Origin: Cichorium intybus
Lineage: Eukaryota; Streptophyta; Magnoliopsida; Asterales; Asteraceae
DNA: 64,000 bases
Direction: 5' to 3'
Assembly (NCBI GenBank): GCA_023525715.1
Contig: CM042013.1
Coordinates: forward strand, 77,750,994 to 77,814,993
The first letter of the stretch is position 1. The number at the start of each line of letters is the position of its first letter. Position numbers and translations under genes: made by a program. Below are positions 35,391-57,090 of this stretch, piece by piece. The notes under the pieces are model-generated. The model did no database searches, was not told the origin of the DNA, and worked only from the letters and a program-made list of their open reading frames with translations.

Positions 35391-37140
35391 TTCAAGATCC
35401 CAACACTAAAAAAACAGTCTTCCAGATTTCAACTAATACTTCAAACAGAATTCCAGCATATAACAGACTTGCCAATACTATTTTTGAAGGTTAAAACTTA
35501 AAAGGAATACAGACGGGATCGCAAGGAAGCATATCAGAGTCTAAAGGGATCGCAAGAAGATGTACCAATTAGGGATTCAGTCGGCAATTTGTACGCAAAC
35601 GTACCGCGATTGGGAATGGGACGTTTGGAACACGGATCGTGGGCAATTAGGTGATCCCTGTGACTATCTGTAGAACAACAAAAGAAATAACACCATGTTA
35701 GCATCACCAATGTAATAACTCAGAGGCTTTGATGATTGATTTAATTAGCATGTAGCCACAGCAAATCAAAAATCTGAGACCACCCATTAGCCTTTAACAG
35801 GAACATATACTATGCAGCTAATTAATTACGCAATGAACTTTGTAGCGGAAGTAGAGACTCCCAGCCAGAAAATTATACGTCAAATATCTAGGTACCAATG
35901 AAGAAGGAATACAAAATAACATTTTAGATATTTTACTTGAACACACACAGTTACACATACATACACATAGTTACACATACATACACATACACATAGTTAC
36001 ACACACATACACATACCACCAACATTATTTCAGGTCAAGTCCAATCAATATCATCTCCAAGTCGACTACTATACACTAATCAAGGACGGGTCTGATTCAG
36101 TCCAGGTCTACAAAATAATACGTATTTGACAAAACAACTAAAATAAGCATGGCTCTAAGACCCAACTTTTTTTTAGACCGTTTTCCAACCCTCCATTCTG
36201 AAACAAATGAGTCGGATTTAGACATTAAATCCCATATCAAGAAATATTTGGTATAATTTCTGAAACAATGATTCAAAAACCTCAAGGTGGCATTCTGAAA
36301 GTTGGTATTCTATTCCGTGCTTCTTCACTATATCTAGGTACTCCTCATTCACAAACGGATTCAAAAACCTCAAGGTGGGGCCAGCAAAAAAATTTCATAG
36401 TAAACATTCCATCTAAAAGCTACAAAATAGTGAAGCAAACATTGATAGATGCTAACATATCGAACAACAAAATGCATGTTATAAACAACAAATCAATAAG
36501 GTTTATAAGAAACACACAAATAACTAATTATGGTCATATTATGTCTATAAGGTAGGATTGGTACGGTGGTGACAATGAGTAGCAACGGTAACCGATGTAA
36601 TGCTACTTGAAAAGACTAATCTTATAACCCTGGTGAGAAGCGTGTAATTAGCATTTCAAAACTTAATTTCATATCTCGTATCTCCCCCAATTCATGGTAT
36701 TTGGTTATTGATAAAAATGCGTTTCCCATAACCAACTTCATGTTTATTCCAATTTGAATATTTCAATATTATCTTCTGCTTAATTAACTTTAATAATCAT
36801 TTGAATTCTTTTCTTAAATACGATTAGCCGGTTTTATAGCCGACTACCGTGCTATGTAGCATGACTCTCAATTGGCTGAGATTAATTTCAAAATGCCACC
36901 GTTTTCTTCTCATTCCGATGTTTACCAGGAATTGATAGAATCGATCCGTGGAAATCGCAAGGAGCTGTGGGAGTCTGGTCATTACGAGTATGTAAAGGTA
37001 TGCTATCTGGATTAGTTTTCTTTTATGCAGGTGTATATATATGTATTTGTGCGTCATCTATAAAGATCGGGTGGTGCTAACGTACTCAGTACAAATTACC
37101 TTAGCGTAGTTCACATATGTTGTATAGGGGTTTATATAAA
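35391..37140 (+). repeat. Local duplication, copy 2 (uninterrupted)
   Basis: This copy matches 2353-7440 without the Harbinger and Helitron insertions. It is the less altered copy and retains an exon end with a splice donor. It lies directly upstream of the receptor gene. Confidence 0.85.
36893..36997 (+). CDS. First exon of an unrecognised gene, remainder absent
   Basis: A 35-codon exon starts at ATG 36893 (MPPFSSHSDVYQEL...) and ends TATGTAAAG followed by the good donor GTATGC at 36998, phase 0. Its upstream sequence is well conserved between the two copies, as expected for promoter and 5' UTR. No continuation exon was found before the receptor gene start, so it looks like an orphan first exon. 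I do not recognise the protein family. The duplicate at 7282 has lost the donor. Confidence 0.5.
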
Positions 37141-37598
37141 AAAAGTGTTCATTTAAGATCACCATATGTTTTCAAATCTGATTTTATCATCAGGACAGAA
37201 GCTCCCATCATCTGCATCAAGTGATTCAAAATTGAGGGGATGGGGTTAACCGAATATATAATATGGTATAAATTACATAAATAACAACATATCATAAGTT
37301 TCTGGGAGTTTATCATACTCCAAAAGGATGAAGTTGAAGGAGTGGCTAATAATTGAACAGATGGAATGGACTTATGTGTGAAAGTTTGACCATTGACTTG
37401 ATGACTTATGTGTGCAAATTGATTATCGGCTTGATGATGACTGTGGTGGAGAATTGATATTCATACATATTCATGTCATCACATATCAAATGTTTTCCAT
37501 GCCTGTTCGTTTATATACTGAGCAAACCAAACCAAACCAAACCAAAATACAAGTTTAATACTGTGAGCGTGTCTATAAAGCAATCGTTAACTACTAAA
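37141..37598 (+). other. Upstream region of the receptor gene
   Basis: This is 458 bp between the end of the duplication and the ATG. A TATATA run lies at 37513-37518, just before a repeat of AAACC (37524-37546). These fit a core promoter and leader, but the start site cannot be proven. A longer in-frame ATG at 37473 exists; the one at 37599 is preferred because it directly begins a signal peptide. Confidence 0.4.
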
Positions 37599-44891
<7,293 letters not shown>

Positions 44892-45234
44892 GACTTCCTC
44901 AAGATTTTGAGTAAATGCAAACTTGCTTTCTTATGCAATTGTATTTATCTATTACCGTATATGTATGAATTTTTGGTGTGGCACATGACTTTTGTGTTAT
45001 ATTTTTACTTCATTCTCTATTATGTGTCTTTCTCTATTATGTGTCTTTCTGTGTTATGTTTCGGTTTCATTTTCTGCACCATACCAAAATAACAAACCAT
45101 ATGCCTCAAGGAAGAATTTCTTGATGTTGATTTGAGATACCTAAGGGACTATGGGTGATGTTTCAATTGCCAAATGAAGGATTTTGTCTTGATTTGTTTC
45201 AATCATTAAAGGTGTTAAGTGGTGGTTTTTATAT
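44892..45234 (+). other. Receptor 3' flank
   Basis: This is T-rich sequence after the stop, probably 3' UTR and intergenic DNA. A 61-codon frame here (44907-45092) is hydrophobic low-complexity text without support as a gene. Confidence 0.5.
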
Positions 45235-45414
45235 GCGCGTAGAATATTCCAGAAGCAAAGATTAGCGCCGCTAAATTCTATGTTAGCGATGCTAATGTCT
45301 CGAAAAGATAAAATTCAGCGTTTTGAATTTCAAACCACGAGAAAACAGGATCTAGATGATGGCTGTGTCGCGCGAAGAGCCTAGCCATGCCTCGGGACCC
45401 CAATTTTCCACCAC

Positions 45415-45422
45415 TATAAATA
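45415..45422 (+). promoter_or_regulatory. TATA box of the left inverted arm
   Basis: TATAAATA within CCACTATAAATACCGG. It points rightward, toward the opposing box at 46158-46165. Confidence 0.5.
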
Positions 45423-45636
45423 CCGGACCCCCGTACGACTTTAGAGGCATCCCGTGGCATCAATGAGGGATCCGAAAGGCTGATTTCGTGATTTTTCTCA
45501 GTTACATTCGATAGTTTGGATAGTTCTTGGTTTTTCTATTATTTTCTCAACTCGGTATCGAGGTATTCCGCAATTGGAATTTTCGTCGATTACTCGCTTG
45601 GGGAGAAGCAAGGCACAAGTGTGGCAAGTAAGTCGT

Positions 45637-46617
45637 TGATGCGGTCAAAAATACTAAATTTATACCTTACGGCTCACTAGCTAGCGCCAAGTAAGGGTCG
45701 AACCGTGGAGTCCGTGGTTGGCACTTTGTGTCAATAAACCGATCTATAGTGTCATTCTATAGACAGCGGATCAATAACACGTGGGAACAAACCAAAAATC
45801 AAAGAAAACCAAATAACAAACTCAAATCTAATTGCAGATCAAGAAAACGAATAATAAACGAAACAATAACTGAATGATTACTTGCATAAACTCAAATCGA
45901 ACCAACAATCGTTCAAACTCAGAACCAAACAAACATTAAAACTCCAACTATCCAGATCTACCAAAATAATCTAACTAGAACATCAAGTAATTGACGGAAA
46001 TTCCAACTACGGAATACCTCGATACTGAGTTGAGAAAATAATAGAAAAACCAAGAACTAACCAAACTATCAAATGTAACTGAGAAAAATCACAAAATCAG
46101 CATTCCGGATCTCTCATTGATGCCCTAAGATGCCTCTAAAGTTGTAAGGGGGTCCGGTATTTATAGTGGTGGAAAATTGGGATCCCGAGGCGCGGCCAGG
46201 CTCTTCGTGCAGCACAGCCCTCATCCAGATCCCGTTTTCTCGGGGTTTGAAATTCAAAACGCTGCCTTTTATCTTTTCGAGACATTAGCGTCGCTAACAT
46301 AGAAGTTAGCGGCGCCAATCTTTGCTTCTGGAATATTCTACGCGCGTGTTTTGAATTCAAAAACGAAGTTTCCCTGCCTTTGCCACATTAGCGGCACTAA
46401 CTAGGAGGGTTAGTGGCGGTAACGTCCTAGTCCGCCTCCTTCGTCTGTTTTTCTCCGTAACTTCTCCCAATTTGCATAAAAACCCCTGTATTTACACTAA
46501 AAGCATTTACAAGCACTTTGGCACAAAAGTAAGTGATATTAGTCAATTAAGAAGGATAAACTAACTAAAACCCGACTCAATAATGACTATAATACTCGAT
46601 ATTACTAGGTATTATCA
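45637..46617 (-). repeat. 3' LTR of a minus-strand Athila/Tat-like element
   Basis: On the minus strand it reads TGATAATACC...GACCGCATCA, 981 bp. It is preceded (minus strand) by GCTTGGGGACAAGC and GTGTGGGATG, the phrase typical just before Tat/Athila 3' LTRs. Near its end is GGTTCGACCCTTACTTGGCG. A second PPT-like phrase (GCTTGGGGAGAAGC, plus strand, 45596-45609) lies just outside, showing a rearrangement. Confidence 0.7.
46158..46165 (-). promoter_or_regulatory. TATA box of the minus-strand LTR
   Basis: TATAAATA on the minus strand within the same CCACTATAAATACCGG context. It points leftward. Confidence 0.5.
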
Positions 46618-47610
46618 AACATCCCACACTTGTGCATTGCTTGTCCCCAAGCAAGTAGAGTTTTTAACAAAGACTCAAATATTTTTGAATATCTTTAATT
46701 TCAAAGTTTATTGCATTCAAGAAGTTAGATGAAAATGATTTTTGGAAAAAGTGACTAAAATACCCTTTGGAAATCACGACTTTCTAAAGAACCATTGATT
46801 ACAAATTTTCGGTTCACAATTGTGCACTTACTTATTCAGATTCTAAAGGTCGTTAAGGAATTATCCATGACTTTAGATGTTGTCCGTGTAACGAGCTTTC
46901 GAAAACAATATCCTAGACCAAACGATCTTAGGTAGTGAGGTGCAAAAATGCCCTACAGGCCACCCTTTTTGATCCACCGACTCAAACAACAAAGGTCATT
47001 GACAATCCCCTCCTGAATCCCAATCCTAATATACTCCAATCGAAAATTTTCTAACTTCATAAACACTCAACTTATTTTAACTCAAAACTAGCATAACAAC
47101 AACTAAACATTATCTCTTGAAAAATACCATAATGCTATAAACATTCAAAAACTATTCGTTTCCAAGCTTCAATTTCTTAAAATTTTTGAAAGTCGCTAAA
47201 ATTTTGAAAAATGAGACTTTTTCCACAAAAAATTCAAAACTCTTTTCGACCGTGCCCTCGCCACACTTTAAACCGTACAACGTCCCCGTTGTACAAAAGA
47301 AAAATCAAAACAAGGGAGAAAAGAGTTACCCCTTTGGAACGGCGAATTGTTTGACTGTCGGGATCAACTATAACAGGGTCGGTTGTTCGTACCATTCTCG
47401 ATGAAATCCAAGAGTTGGGGTGCAACAGTAAACACGCCGGCATATACAAGCGCAGGGGTACGGTGACCCCACACTTGCGCTATGCAACTCCGTCACTTGG
47501 TGCAACAATCACAGTTCGGAAAATATTGGTAATTCTGTAGACATAAGTTTAATTACAAAAAACTAAAAATAAAAACTAAAAAGAAACAAAATGAAAAGGT
47601 ACAAGAAATA
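46618..47610 (-). other. Athila/Tat-like element, untranslated 3' region
   Basis: This is sequence between the gag-like ORF end and the LTR on the minus strand. It has no pol motif in any frame. A motif-poor AT-rich block lies at 46640-47230. Confidence 0.55.
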
Positions 47611-48890
47611 TCACTCCGAATCATCGTGGTGAGTGCCTGATGGACCTGCCCAGTCGCCTCCACCCGTCGGTGGTGATGGTATCCCAAAGTGTACGAAAAG
47701 TGCACGCTGGCCCTCCACCAGCCGTCGGAGCTCAGCCCGAATCTCCGCCTGATCAGTCACCAATCCAGCCTGAGTAGCCAATATCTCTCGTAATATGGCC
47801 TGGACGTCCAAGGGCTCTGGCTCTTGATCTCGCTGAGCCTGAGATGGCTCTCTCCTCAGTCTCTGTGGTCGTGGTCGGCGAAGGCGAACCTCCAGCTGTA
47901 CGGCTGGTATCTCAGCCTCTTCCTCCATCTCTACCTCCATACCCTTAGCTTGTGCTGGCTAAGGCTCACCAAGCAACATGTAGCTACCATCACCCTAGGG
48001 TGTAATAACATCCATCGCTAATAGAAATATGGCGCCCATCGGTCTCGGAAGGGATGCAGTCATCAGTCCCATGACCTCGAAGGGTAGCATGTCGTAGGAC
48101 TCGGCTATGCGTGTAATATAATGCCCACCGACCAAGGGACTGGCCACTCTAGGTTGCGCGGACCCAACCAAGAACTCAGCTAACAGGTAAGGAAGTTGGA
48201 AGAACCTGTCAGAGCGCAAGAGTTCCCATAGAAATTGCAAATCCTTCGTCGGCACCTTTGCGCTGCGTAAGGGTGCAAGTGACAATCCTGTGTAATAGAC
48301 GATGGATCGGCTATTGTATAGTACTAGCGGTAGCAGAAGTGGTAAATGCAATGTCGCTGATCTCGCCCAAATGGCTGCCTTCGTCACTCCCTCGTCCGGA
48401 TGGCTGGTGCAAGCGGCTAAGAATGGCAGGAAGCGCGGGTCAGCAGTCTCCTACTCGGTGGAAATACCTGCTTCTCATGCAAGCTCCGCAACGGTGCACT
48501 CCCTATGAACGCCTCCCAGTCGAAATCTAATCGTTTGCTGAGATAAATCGTCACCCTGTACTCCCCAACTGCATGTAGCGTAAAACTCCAGGATAAGCTC
48601 CCAATAACAAGTCTCGTCTGCCGCATGAGACGGTCCGCCACGACATGTGAACTGATGAGCTCTATCTGCACTGGTCCAGGTGCGGACCAGATGCTGCTCC
48701 AAACGGGCATGATGCCTGAAGCTACAGCAAGTGTCCGGTCTAATGATGGTGCCACCTAGACCTCTCGACCAGCAAATACGGTCAATCGTGCCTGGGCTCC
48801 CGCGGAGCCCTGTAGTCCCTCCGCAAACTCCAAAAACGGATGCTCCGATAATGTAGCAAGTGGAACAATGGGTCTCATGCGACGTGTCAT
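47611..48890 (-). pseudogene. Degenerate gag-like ORF of an Athila/Tat-type element
   Basis: On the minus strand an ATG at 48890 opens MTRRMRPIVPLA. A TAG follows at about 48756-48758, a frame change between 48417 and 48387, and another stop before 47940. Fragments include RFRLGGVHRECTVAEL (in a neighbouring frame), YYTGLSLAPLRSAKVPTKDL, and a C-terminal Glu/Arg-rich, coiled-coil-like segment ending at 47611. The text resembles the ORF1 of plant Athila-type gypsy elements, a gag-like protein; I base this on memory of the family, not a search. No RT or integrase follows before the 3' LTR, so the element is gag-only or pol-deleted. Confidence 0.5.
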
Positions 48891-49019
48891 TTGCAAAAAT
48901 CAATTACAAACAAAACCCAGTGCACAATTATGAGAAATGTTTGCAGAAATGGTCCCTGAGTCACATCAGTGCCATTAACCACAAGGTTAACCCCACTAAC
49001 GCTGAACACATCCCAAATT

Positions 49020-50842
49020 TTTACGCTATCAAAGGTGGTCGGTCGGGAGGAAGTGACCATTCCTTGAATCTGCGGAGCTAGGCCCCAGATGTACCTCTCT
49101 ATCTTCTTATATTCGGGAGTGACCATTCTCGGGCACAAGACAGCTAGGTCATTGAAGCGATTGGTGTAAGATGTTATTTCAGAACCTTTCATGGTGAGAT
49201 TTCAAATTTCTTATTCCAGCCATTGCATTTCACTTCTCGGATAGTACTCTTCCACCATCATAACTTTTAATTCCTCCCAGCTCATGGCGTTCGCAGTAGT
49301 GAGGCCCATAGTCTTCATATGGCCATTCCACCAAGATATGGCGGAATCCATGAAAGTGCATGCAGTAAACTTTACCTTGCACTCATTCGTGCAGGAGCTT
49401 ATCTCAAACACTGATTCGGTCTTCTCAAACTAGCAGGTTAGTTAAATTACACCTCCGTTGTCGTAGAAGTTTTTGGGTTTACAATTGGAGAAGTCTTTGT
49501 ATGAGAAAATTCAGGAATTCCCTTGCCTATCGTCGTGAGAACTATCGTTGGCATGTCCCTACCCTTCGTGCCTTTCGGCATTGAAGTTTGTTACGGCAGT
49601 CGCCACTCTCTGTGCGATCATTTCTTCCATCGTGGCTGCATTCATAGGTGCTGGTACTGTGGTTGGTGCTTGCGTTGGTGTTGGTCCCGAATAGACTCTC
49701 GGGCTTCGTTTAGGTGGCATGACTCTGTTCCATGGATTAAAGTTGGAAACTAGTTCGTAAGTAACCATAGTTGTTACTAGCCGCTTTCTAAAAGTATGAT
49801 ATGTGTTTGTTGTATGATTTTTCAATGTTTTGACCAACAGTATCATAAATGTACTTAAGATAGTAAGTAGTAGTAGTAAGTATCTCACACACAATGCCCA
49901 ACGTCATGTTTTAATTAAAACATAAATATCATAACATTTAATTGATTCGAGTTACAATATTTGTGGAGCGAGCATACATAGATTCGTTTTACTACCACTA
50001 GACTATTTTAAAAGAAAAGTACAATAAGCCTACACAAAATGCGAGTAGTGTAATCACTTACTCGATAGGCTACCTTATCTATCAAATGCTGAAATGGCGT
50101 ACAAGGTGTCCAGCCATCTCGCTCATCATGCTAGTGGATCTATCCACTATTTGCTCTATGTCTGCCGCCCTAGCCTCAGCTACTAAGGCTCATTGCTCCA
50201 AGGCGGCCATTCTCTCCTCTAAGGAATGCACGCGGGTCGTAGTATCTACCCGATCCCCCTATAAATTCAGTATGGTAACCCTATGGCGGTATTGTTCTTC
50301 GTCGATGCGTCGAACCCGTAACATCGTGATTCAGGCCTCGCTCGCGACTTCCATCACCTCATAGTGAAGCGCTTGAACTCACGTGTCCAAGCGGGACACT
50401 CGTGGTACCATAATGGGCAAGGCTTGGTCTGCTGGGGTGCTGGGGCCTTAGGCAGGGTGCGACGGATGCATGACAAATGTAGATCTTAGGCCGTCCTCTC
50501 TAGCCCATGTGTGTAGTAATGCTGCCCACCGTGGAGGCGCATCCTAAACAGGAGCAGATGTTAATGACGAACTCAGTCTCCGAATGGGTAACACCCTCTT
50601 ACGATGAGTGTTCATCCAAAGAGGAACCCCATTGGGGTGCCTATATACCTAGAAAGAGGGTGGTGGAAGGGGCTCTTCCCTGCCCCTGATGGGGTAAGGC
50701 TCGTTGACAATCTCTCCGACGTCGATCTTCTCGTCTGACTCCTCATCTGAACCCTCTTCGGGATCCTCCTCAGGGTCTTCCTCAATCCAGCCATTAACTT
50801 CCATGGGGGGATAATAGGGGTCTCTATGATGAATCCTGCCAT
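49020..50842 (-). pseudogene. Gypsy element D gag, decayed
   Basis: The minus-strand start at 50842 gives an acidic N-terminus (WIEEDPEEDPEEGSDEE in one frame) and a coiled-coil-like stretch (VHSLEERMAALEQ) to about 50085, with stops. A later ATG at 49736 begins MPPKRSPRVYS. The gag core follows in pieces: DSAISWWNGHMKTMG (49320-49370) and SYTNRFNDLAVLCPRM (49120-49170), with YIWGLAPQIQGM. It ends abruptly near 49020 at the junction with the Athila-like leader, before the zinc knuckle and all of pol. A potential intron (donor GTAAGT ending at 50061, acceptor CAG at 49725, 337 bp) could separate the two halves. Frameshifts make it inactive. Confidence 0.8.
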
Positions 50843-51256
50843 GTCTAAGGAAGAAAGGCGTATAAGTGTGTGAACTAAATGTCTCTTACTATAGTAATTA
50901 GTATTACTAAGTGTTGTTATGTAGATTACTTGAGTTTTACTTCGCTGTTCATTATGCTCACACTTAGTTATATGTCGGTCAAACCCTAGTCAAACGTAGT
51001 TGATCAAGCTATGTCCTCCCATGATTTGATAACATATTATACCAAGTCTAAGCATAGTGCCCAACTTAGACTTTAATGTTCTTAGTTCGTTCTATTGTGA
51101 TACCGTTTATGATTGTATGACTATACTTTTATATAATAATTATTATATTCTAAAAGTATAATTGTAATGTAAAATACTAATTCAGTGGTATCAGTCCCCG
51201 TATCTATAGTTGTATTTCTTATATAGAAGAATATACTTAGTTCGCTATAGACAATT
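50843..51256 (-). other. Element D leader
   Basis: Untranslated sequence between primer-binding site and gag start on the minus strand. No motif is recognised. Confidence 0.6.
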
Positions 51257-51268
51257 GCTCTGATACCA
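51257..51268 (-). promoter_or_regulatory. Primer-binding site, element D
   Basis: On the minus strand TGGTATCAGAGC follows the LTR end (GGGGGTGTGACA) by three bases. It fixes the element's orientation. Confidence 0.9.
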
Positions 51269-51271
51269 ATC

Positions 51272-52647
51272 TGTCACACCCCCAAACTACGATGGCGGAA
51301 TCGTCGGAGGGTGGAACGTCATACAGTATCACAACCATTGCATACAATGAAACATAAGCAGATAAACAACCATCATACATTATAATTGGAAAGTTACATG
51401 TTCAAAATGTTATTGTTCCGACCCAATTACAGTATGACAAACAAAATGAACAAAACTGACGTCTTCGCGTAGTTTTAAAATTGTCAACATTACGTTGGTG
51501 AGTTCATAAGATTTTGTAATGAGAAAAACTCAGTATTTCTTTGTAAAACCATTAGCATTTGTAATAAGAAAAACAATATTTTCTTAAATGTAAATGTAGT
51601 TTTAAACCCATAAAACCAAAATGTATAAGTAATTATTTACTTATATTGAGTGTGACAATGTAGTTTCATAATTGTATAAAACTAGTGAAGATATCGTTAA
51701 AACAATGTATGTTTGTTGTAGTTATTTTGTGAGTTGATTATAACCCTGCTACCGACTATGATGTGTGCCTGCCCGAAGTTCTTCAAGCGTCGTGAATTGA
51801 TAAGACATTTGTCGTCTCAGACTCGTCGGTCTAGTTATAGCGAACAACTATAGGTGGGGATTGTCAATCCCATATAGATCTATACACAACTATCTCGCTC
51901 ATTTAAGATTCAGGTTACAATCCAGGACTTACCCGGTACTTTGTTTAGTACTATGAAGAAACTGTCTCACATAACCGTTCAACGTATTGTTTTTCCTTGT
52001 TTGAAAATTTTTTCAAAACTAATTTACACTTGTAATTATCAAAATATCAATGATAATTATAGTATGTAATAATCATATATTTATATCATTATCTTTCGTG
52101 TTTTTCTCGTATCGTTGTCGTTTGTTCCATAAATTATACCTATTATAATTAATATAAATGTGTTCGTCGTGTTAACGTATTTATTCATAAAAGATGTGAA
52201 GTATTTGAAGTAAGTAATTTCTTACATCTAAGACACTAAATATAACTAATAAGATAAACAACCCATTTTTCAAGTAAGTGATCGCAACTATTAGTTTTGG
52301 TCATTTTATGTAAGTGATGGCAACATTTCTAGTATTCTCTTTTACCAAAAAGATGGTAATATTTCCAAATAGTCATTTTTCATACACAATACATTAAGAT
52401 GATCATCTTTATGTCAACTACCAATTTCCCTGTAAAAAGTCATTTTCCAAACTTATTACGACGTTATAAGTTCAAATAGTCGTTATTACGAGTAAAATAA
52501 GGTTTTTCTTATAAATGGTTGTTTTACTTGCAAAAATAGTAACAATACATCTATTTTAGACTATTTTAGTTATGTAAACTTTCACAAATGATTTGTCCAA
52601 CAATACATAACAAAATAGCTTTTATGACCATTTTAGTGAAAAGTGTT
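51272..52647 (-). repeat. Element D 5' LTR, inner part
   Basis: This begins TGTCACACCCCCAAAC on the plus strand (the LTR end of a minus element) and is cut at 52647 by element E. Segment 51770-51970 matches 690-870 at the window start. Together with 62629-64000 the LTR exceeds 2.7 kb. Confidence 0.85.
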
Positions 52648-55425
<2,778 letters not shown>

Positions 55426-55428
55426 GAT

Positions 55429-55442
55429 TGGTATCAGAGCCC
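55429..55442 (+). promoter_or_regulatory. Primer-binding site, element E
   Basis: TGGTATCAGAGCCC begins four bases after the LTR; same initiator-Met tRNA complement as the other gypsy elements. Confidence 0.92.
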
Positions 55443-56223
55443 TTGACTATAGGGAATTAGGTTAATAGCCTTGACCTAGTCTATAGCCTCTAGGGTCCTC
55501 TCGTATGCTAGTTTATAAAATGCACACACAACTGCATGCAACTCGCACTTAGAAAATCCTAGGAATACCTTTGTATGCTAATTGCTCCCTTATGTGCTTA
55601 CGTATTATTCCCGACACTTATATGTGTGCATACACTTGTGAATTTTCTCCCCTTTCTCTTAAAATCACATACATACTCAAATGGTTTCAAAATAAAAATT
55701 TATATACATATATATTCCTTAGAGCTCATAGGAAATTAAAAGTCATCCACTCTAGTTGGGTAGGATCAAAGTAATGGACGCGTAGTAACTGGAAGGGGGA
55801 GGTGCCGGTAGCCCGAAAGTCCTGACTAGGTAAGCATTCGTATACATCCCAATCAACCGAGGGACCAGTTTGCTTACCTGGGGACCAAAGGCGAGAGTTC
55901 CCAAACCTATAGGCCAAAGCGCGTTATTCACATTACTTTTGAGCCATCAAAATACCCGACCTTATCAAACGTATCCGAAAGGATACACTCCAAAATGGCC
56001 AACTCATTGGACTATTAAGTTCCCTAATGGGCCTTGAAGTGGGAAAAACATGTGAAAACTTAGTATTGTAGGGGCCCACGCAATTGCTACATGCTTCACA
56101 TTTAGTACCCATGGAAAGCCCAAAAGGTGCCCAACACTCCTAACCATGGCCCAACAAGTGTTTTACAATCATTTTACCTAACAATGTCTACAAACTTAAT
56201 TTACAAATAACTCACAAGTCCAT
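55443..56223 (+). other. Element E leader with gag core missing
   Basis: About 780 bp without the gag core that should lie here. GC content rises at 55780-55900, but no gag motif is readable in any frame. A large gag deletion or replacement is inferred. Confidence 0.6.
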
Positions 56224-57090
56224 ATGCGTGTTTCTCATAGATGGCATTACGACCCCCTCTGTAACCATTGTAACTATCACCATATGTCCACCAGCCCGTG
56301 TCGCCTTTGTACGACATGTGGTCGCTATGGGTACTTGGCGAACACATGTCGTGCACCAAAAACTCAGCGACCATTCGCTCTACCCTCAAATCAGCAAACA
56401 CAAACCCAGTATCCAACTGGAACATGCTTCAACTGTGGTGACCCCACCCATTTCAGAAACGCGTGTCCTAGGCTTGTCAATATCATTAACACTCAAACCC
56501 AGGAAAATCCAACAATGCATGTTCCAGCTCCCAAAGGCCGAGCATTTGTCATTAACGCAACCCAAGCACAGACTGATAACAAGGTCGTAAATAGTACGTT
56601 TCTCATAAATGACTGCTACGCGTCAGTACTTTTTGATTCAAGTGCCGATAAAAGTTTTGTGTCTTTGGAATTTGAACCCATACTTCACACACCTCGCCCG
56701 ATTCTTGATGAAAACTTTACCGTAGAAGTCGCCAATGGAAAATACATTTCACTCAATGCAGTCATCCAAGATTGCAATTTTGATTTTTGCGGTCATAAAT
56801 TTTCCGTCAATTTAGTTCCTATGGAACGTGGTAGCTTCGACATCATCGTAGGAATGGATTGGCTATCCCAAAATCATGCTGAAATAGTATGTTACGAGAA
56901 GTTTATTCGTATTCCTCTTGCCGACGGTCAAAGTCTTTGTATTTATGGCGAGACTCGTTCAAAAAAGCTTAGTCTTATGTCATGTACTCAAGCTCGATCA
57001 TATCTACGTAAAGAATACATGGCTTTCTTAGCCCATGTGGTGGAAACAAAGGTCGAAAAAAGAAGATCGAAGATATTCCGATTGTACTAG
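56224..57090 (+). pseudogene. Element E gag zinc knuckles and protease
   Basis: The open frame starts within the gag C-terminus. It has Cys-rich text (CRLCTTCGRYGYLANTC) and a standard knuckle (CFNCGDPTHFRNAC). The protease follows with VLFDSSADKSFVS, in which the Gly of the usual D-S-G triad is Ser, and FDIIVGMDWLSQNHAEIVC. The DSG change would probably disable the protease. The frame ends in a shift at about 57055, just before RT. The gag N-terminus and core are absent upstream. Confidence 0.9.

Larger units (their letters stand above)
45235..46345. repeat. Inverted repeat, 360-bp arms, 391-bp spacer
   Basis: Arm 45235-45594 is the reverse complement of 45986-46345, both 360 bp and by eye around 90% identical (GCGCGTAGAATATTCC at the outer ends). 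Each arm holds TATAAATA and the motif TTAGCGNCGCTAA. The right arm is part of the minus-strand LTR 45637-46617; the left arm is an extra inverted piece of the same LTR family. Confidence 0.88.

Noticed and set aside
37473..37598. Longer N-terminus of the receptor from the upstream in-frame ATG
   Set aside because: It would put 42 polar residues before the signal peptide and spans the TATATA and AAACC repeat region; the ATG at 37599 fits the family.
44907..45092. 61-codon hydrophobic ORF after the receptor gene
   Set aside because: T-rich 3' flank; no domain or promoter.
47186..48530. Plus-strand ORFs over the Athila-like gag
   Set aside because: Shadows of the minus-strand frame, which shows the recognisable text.
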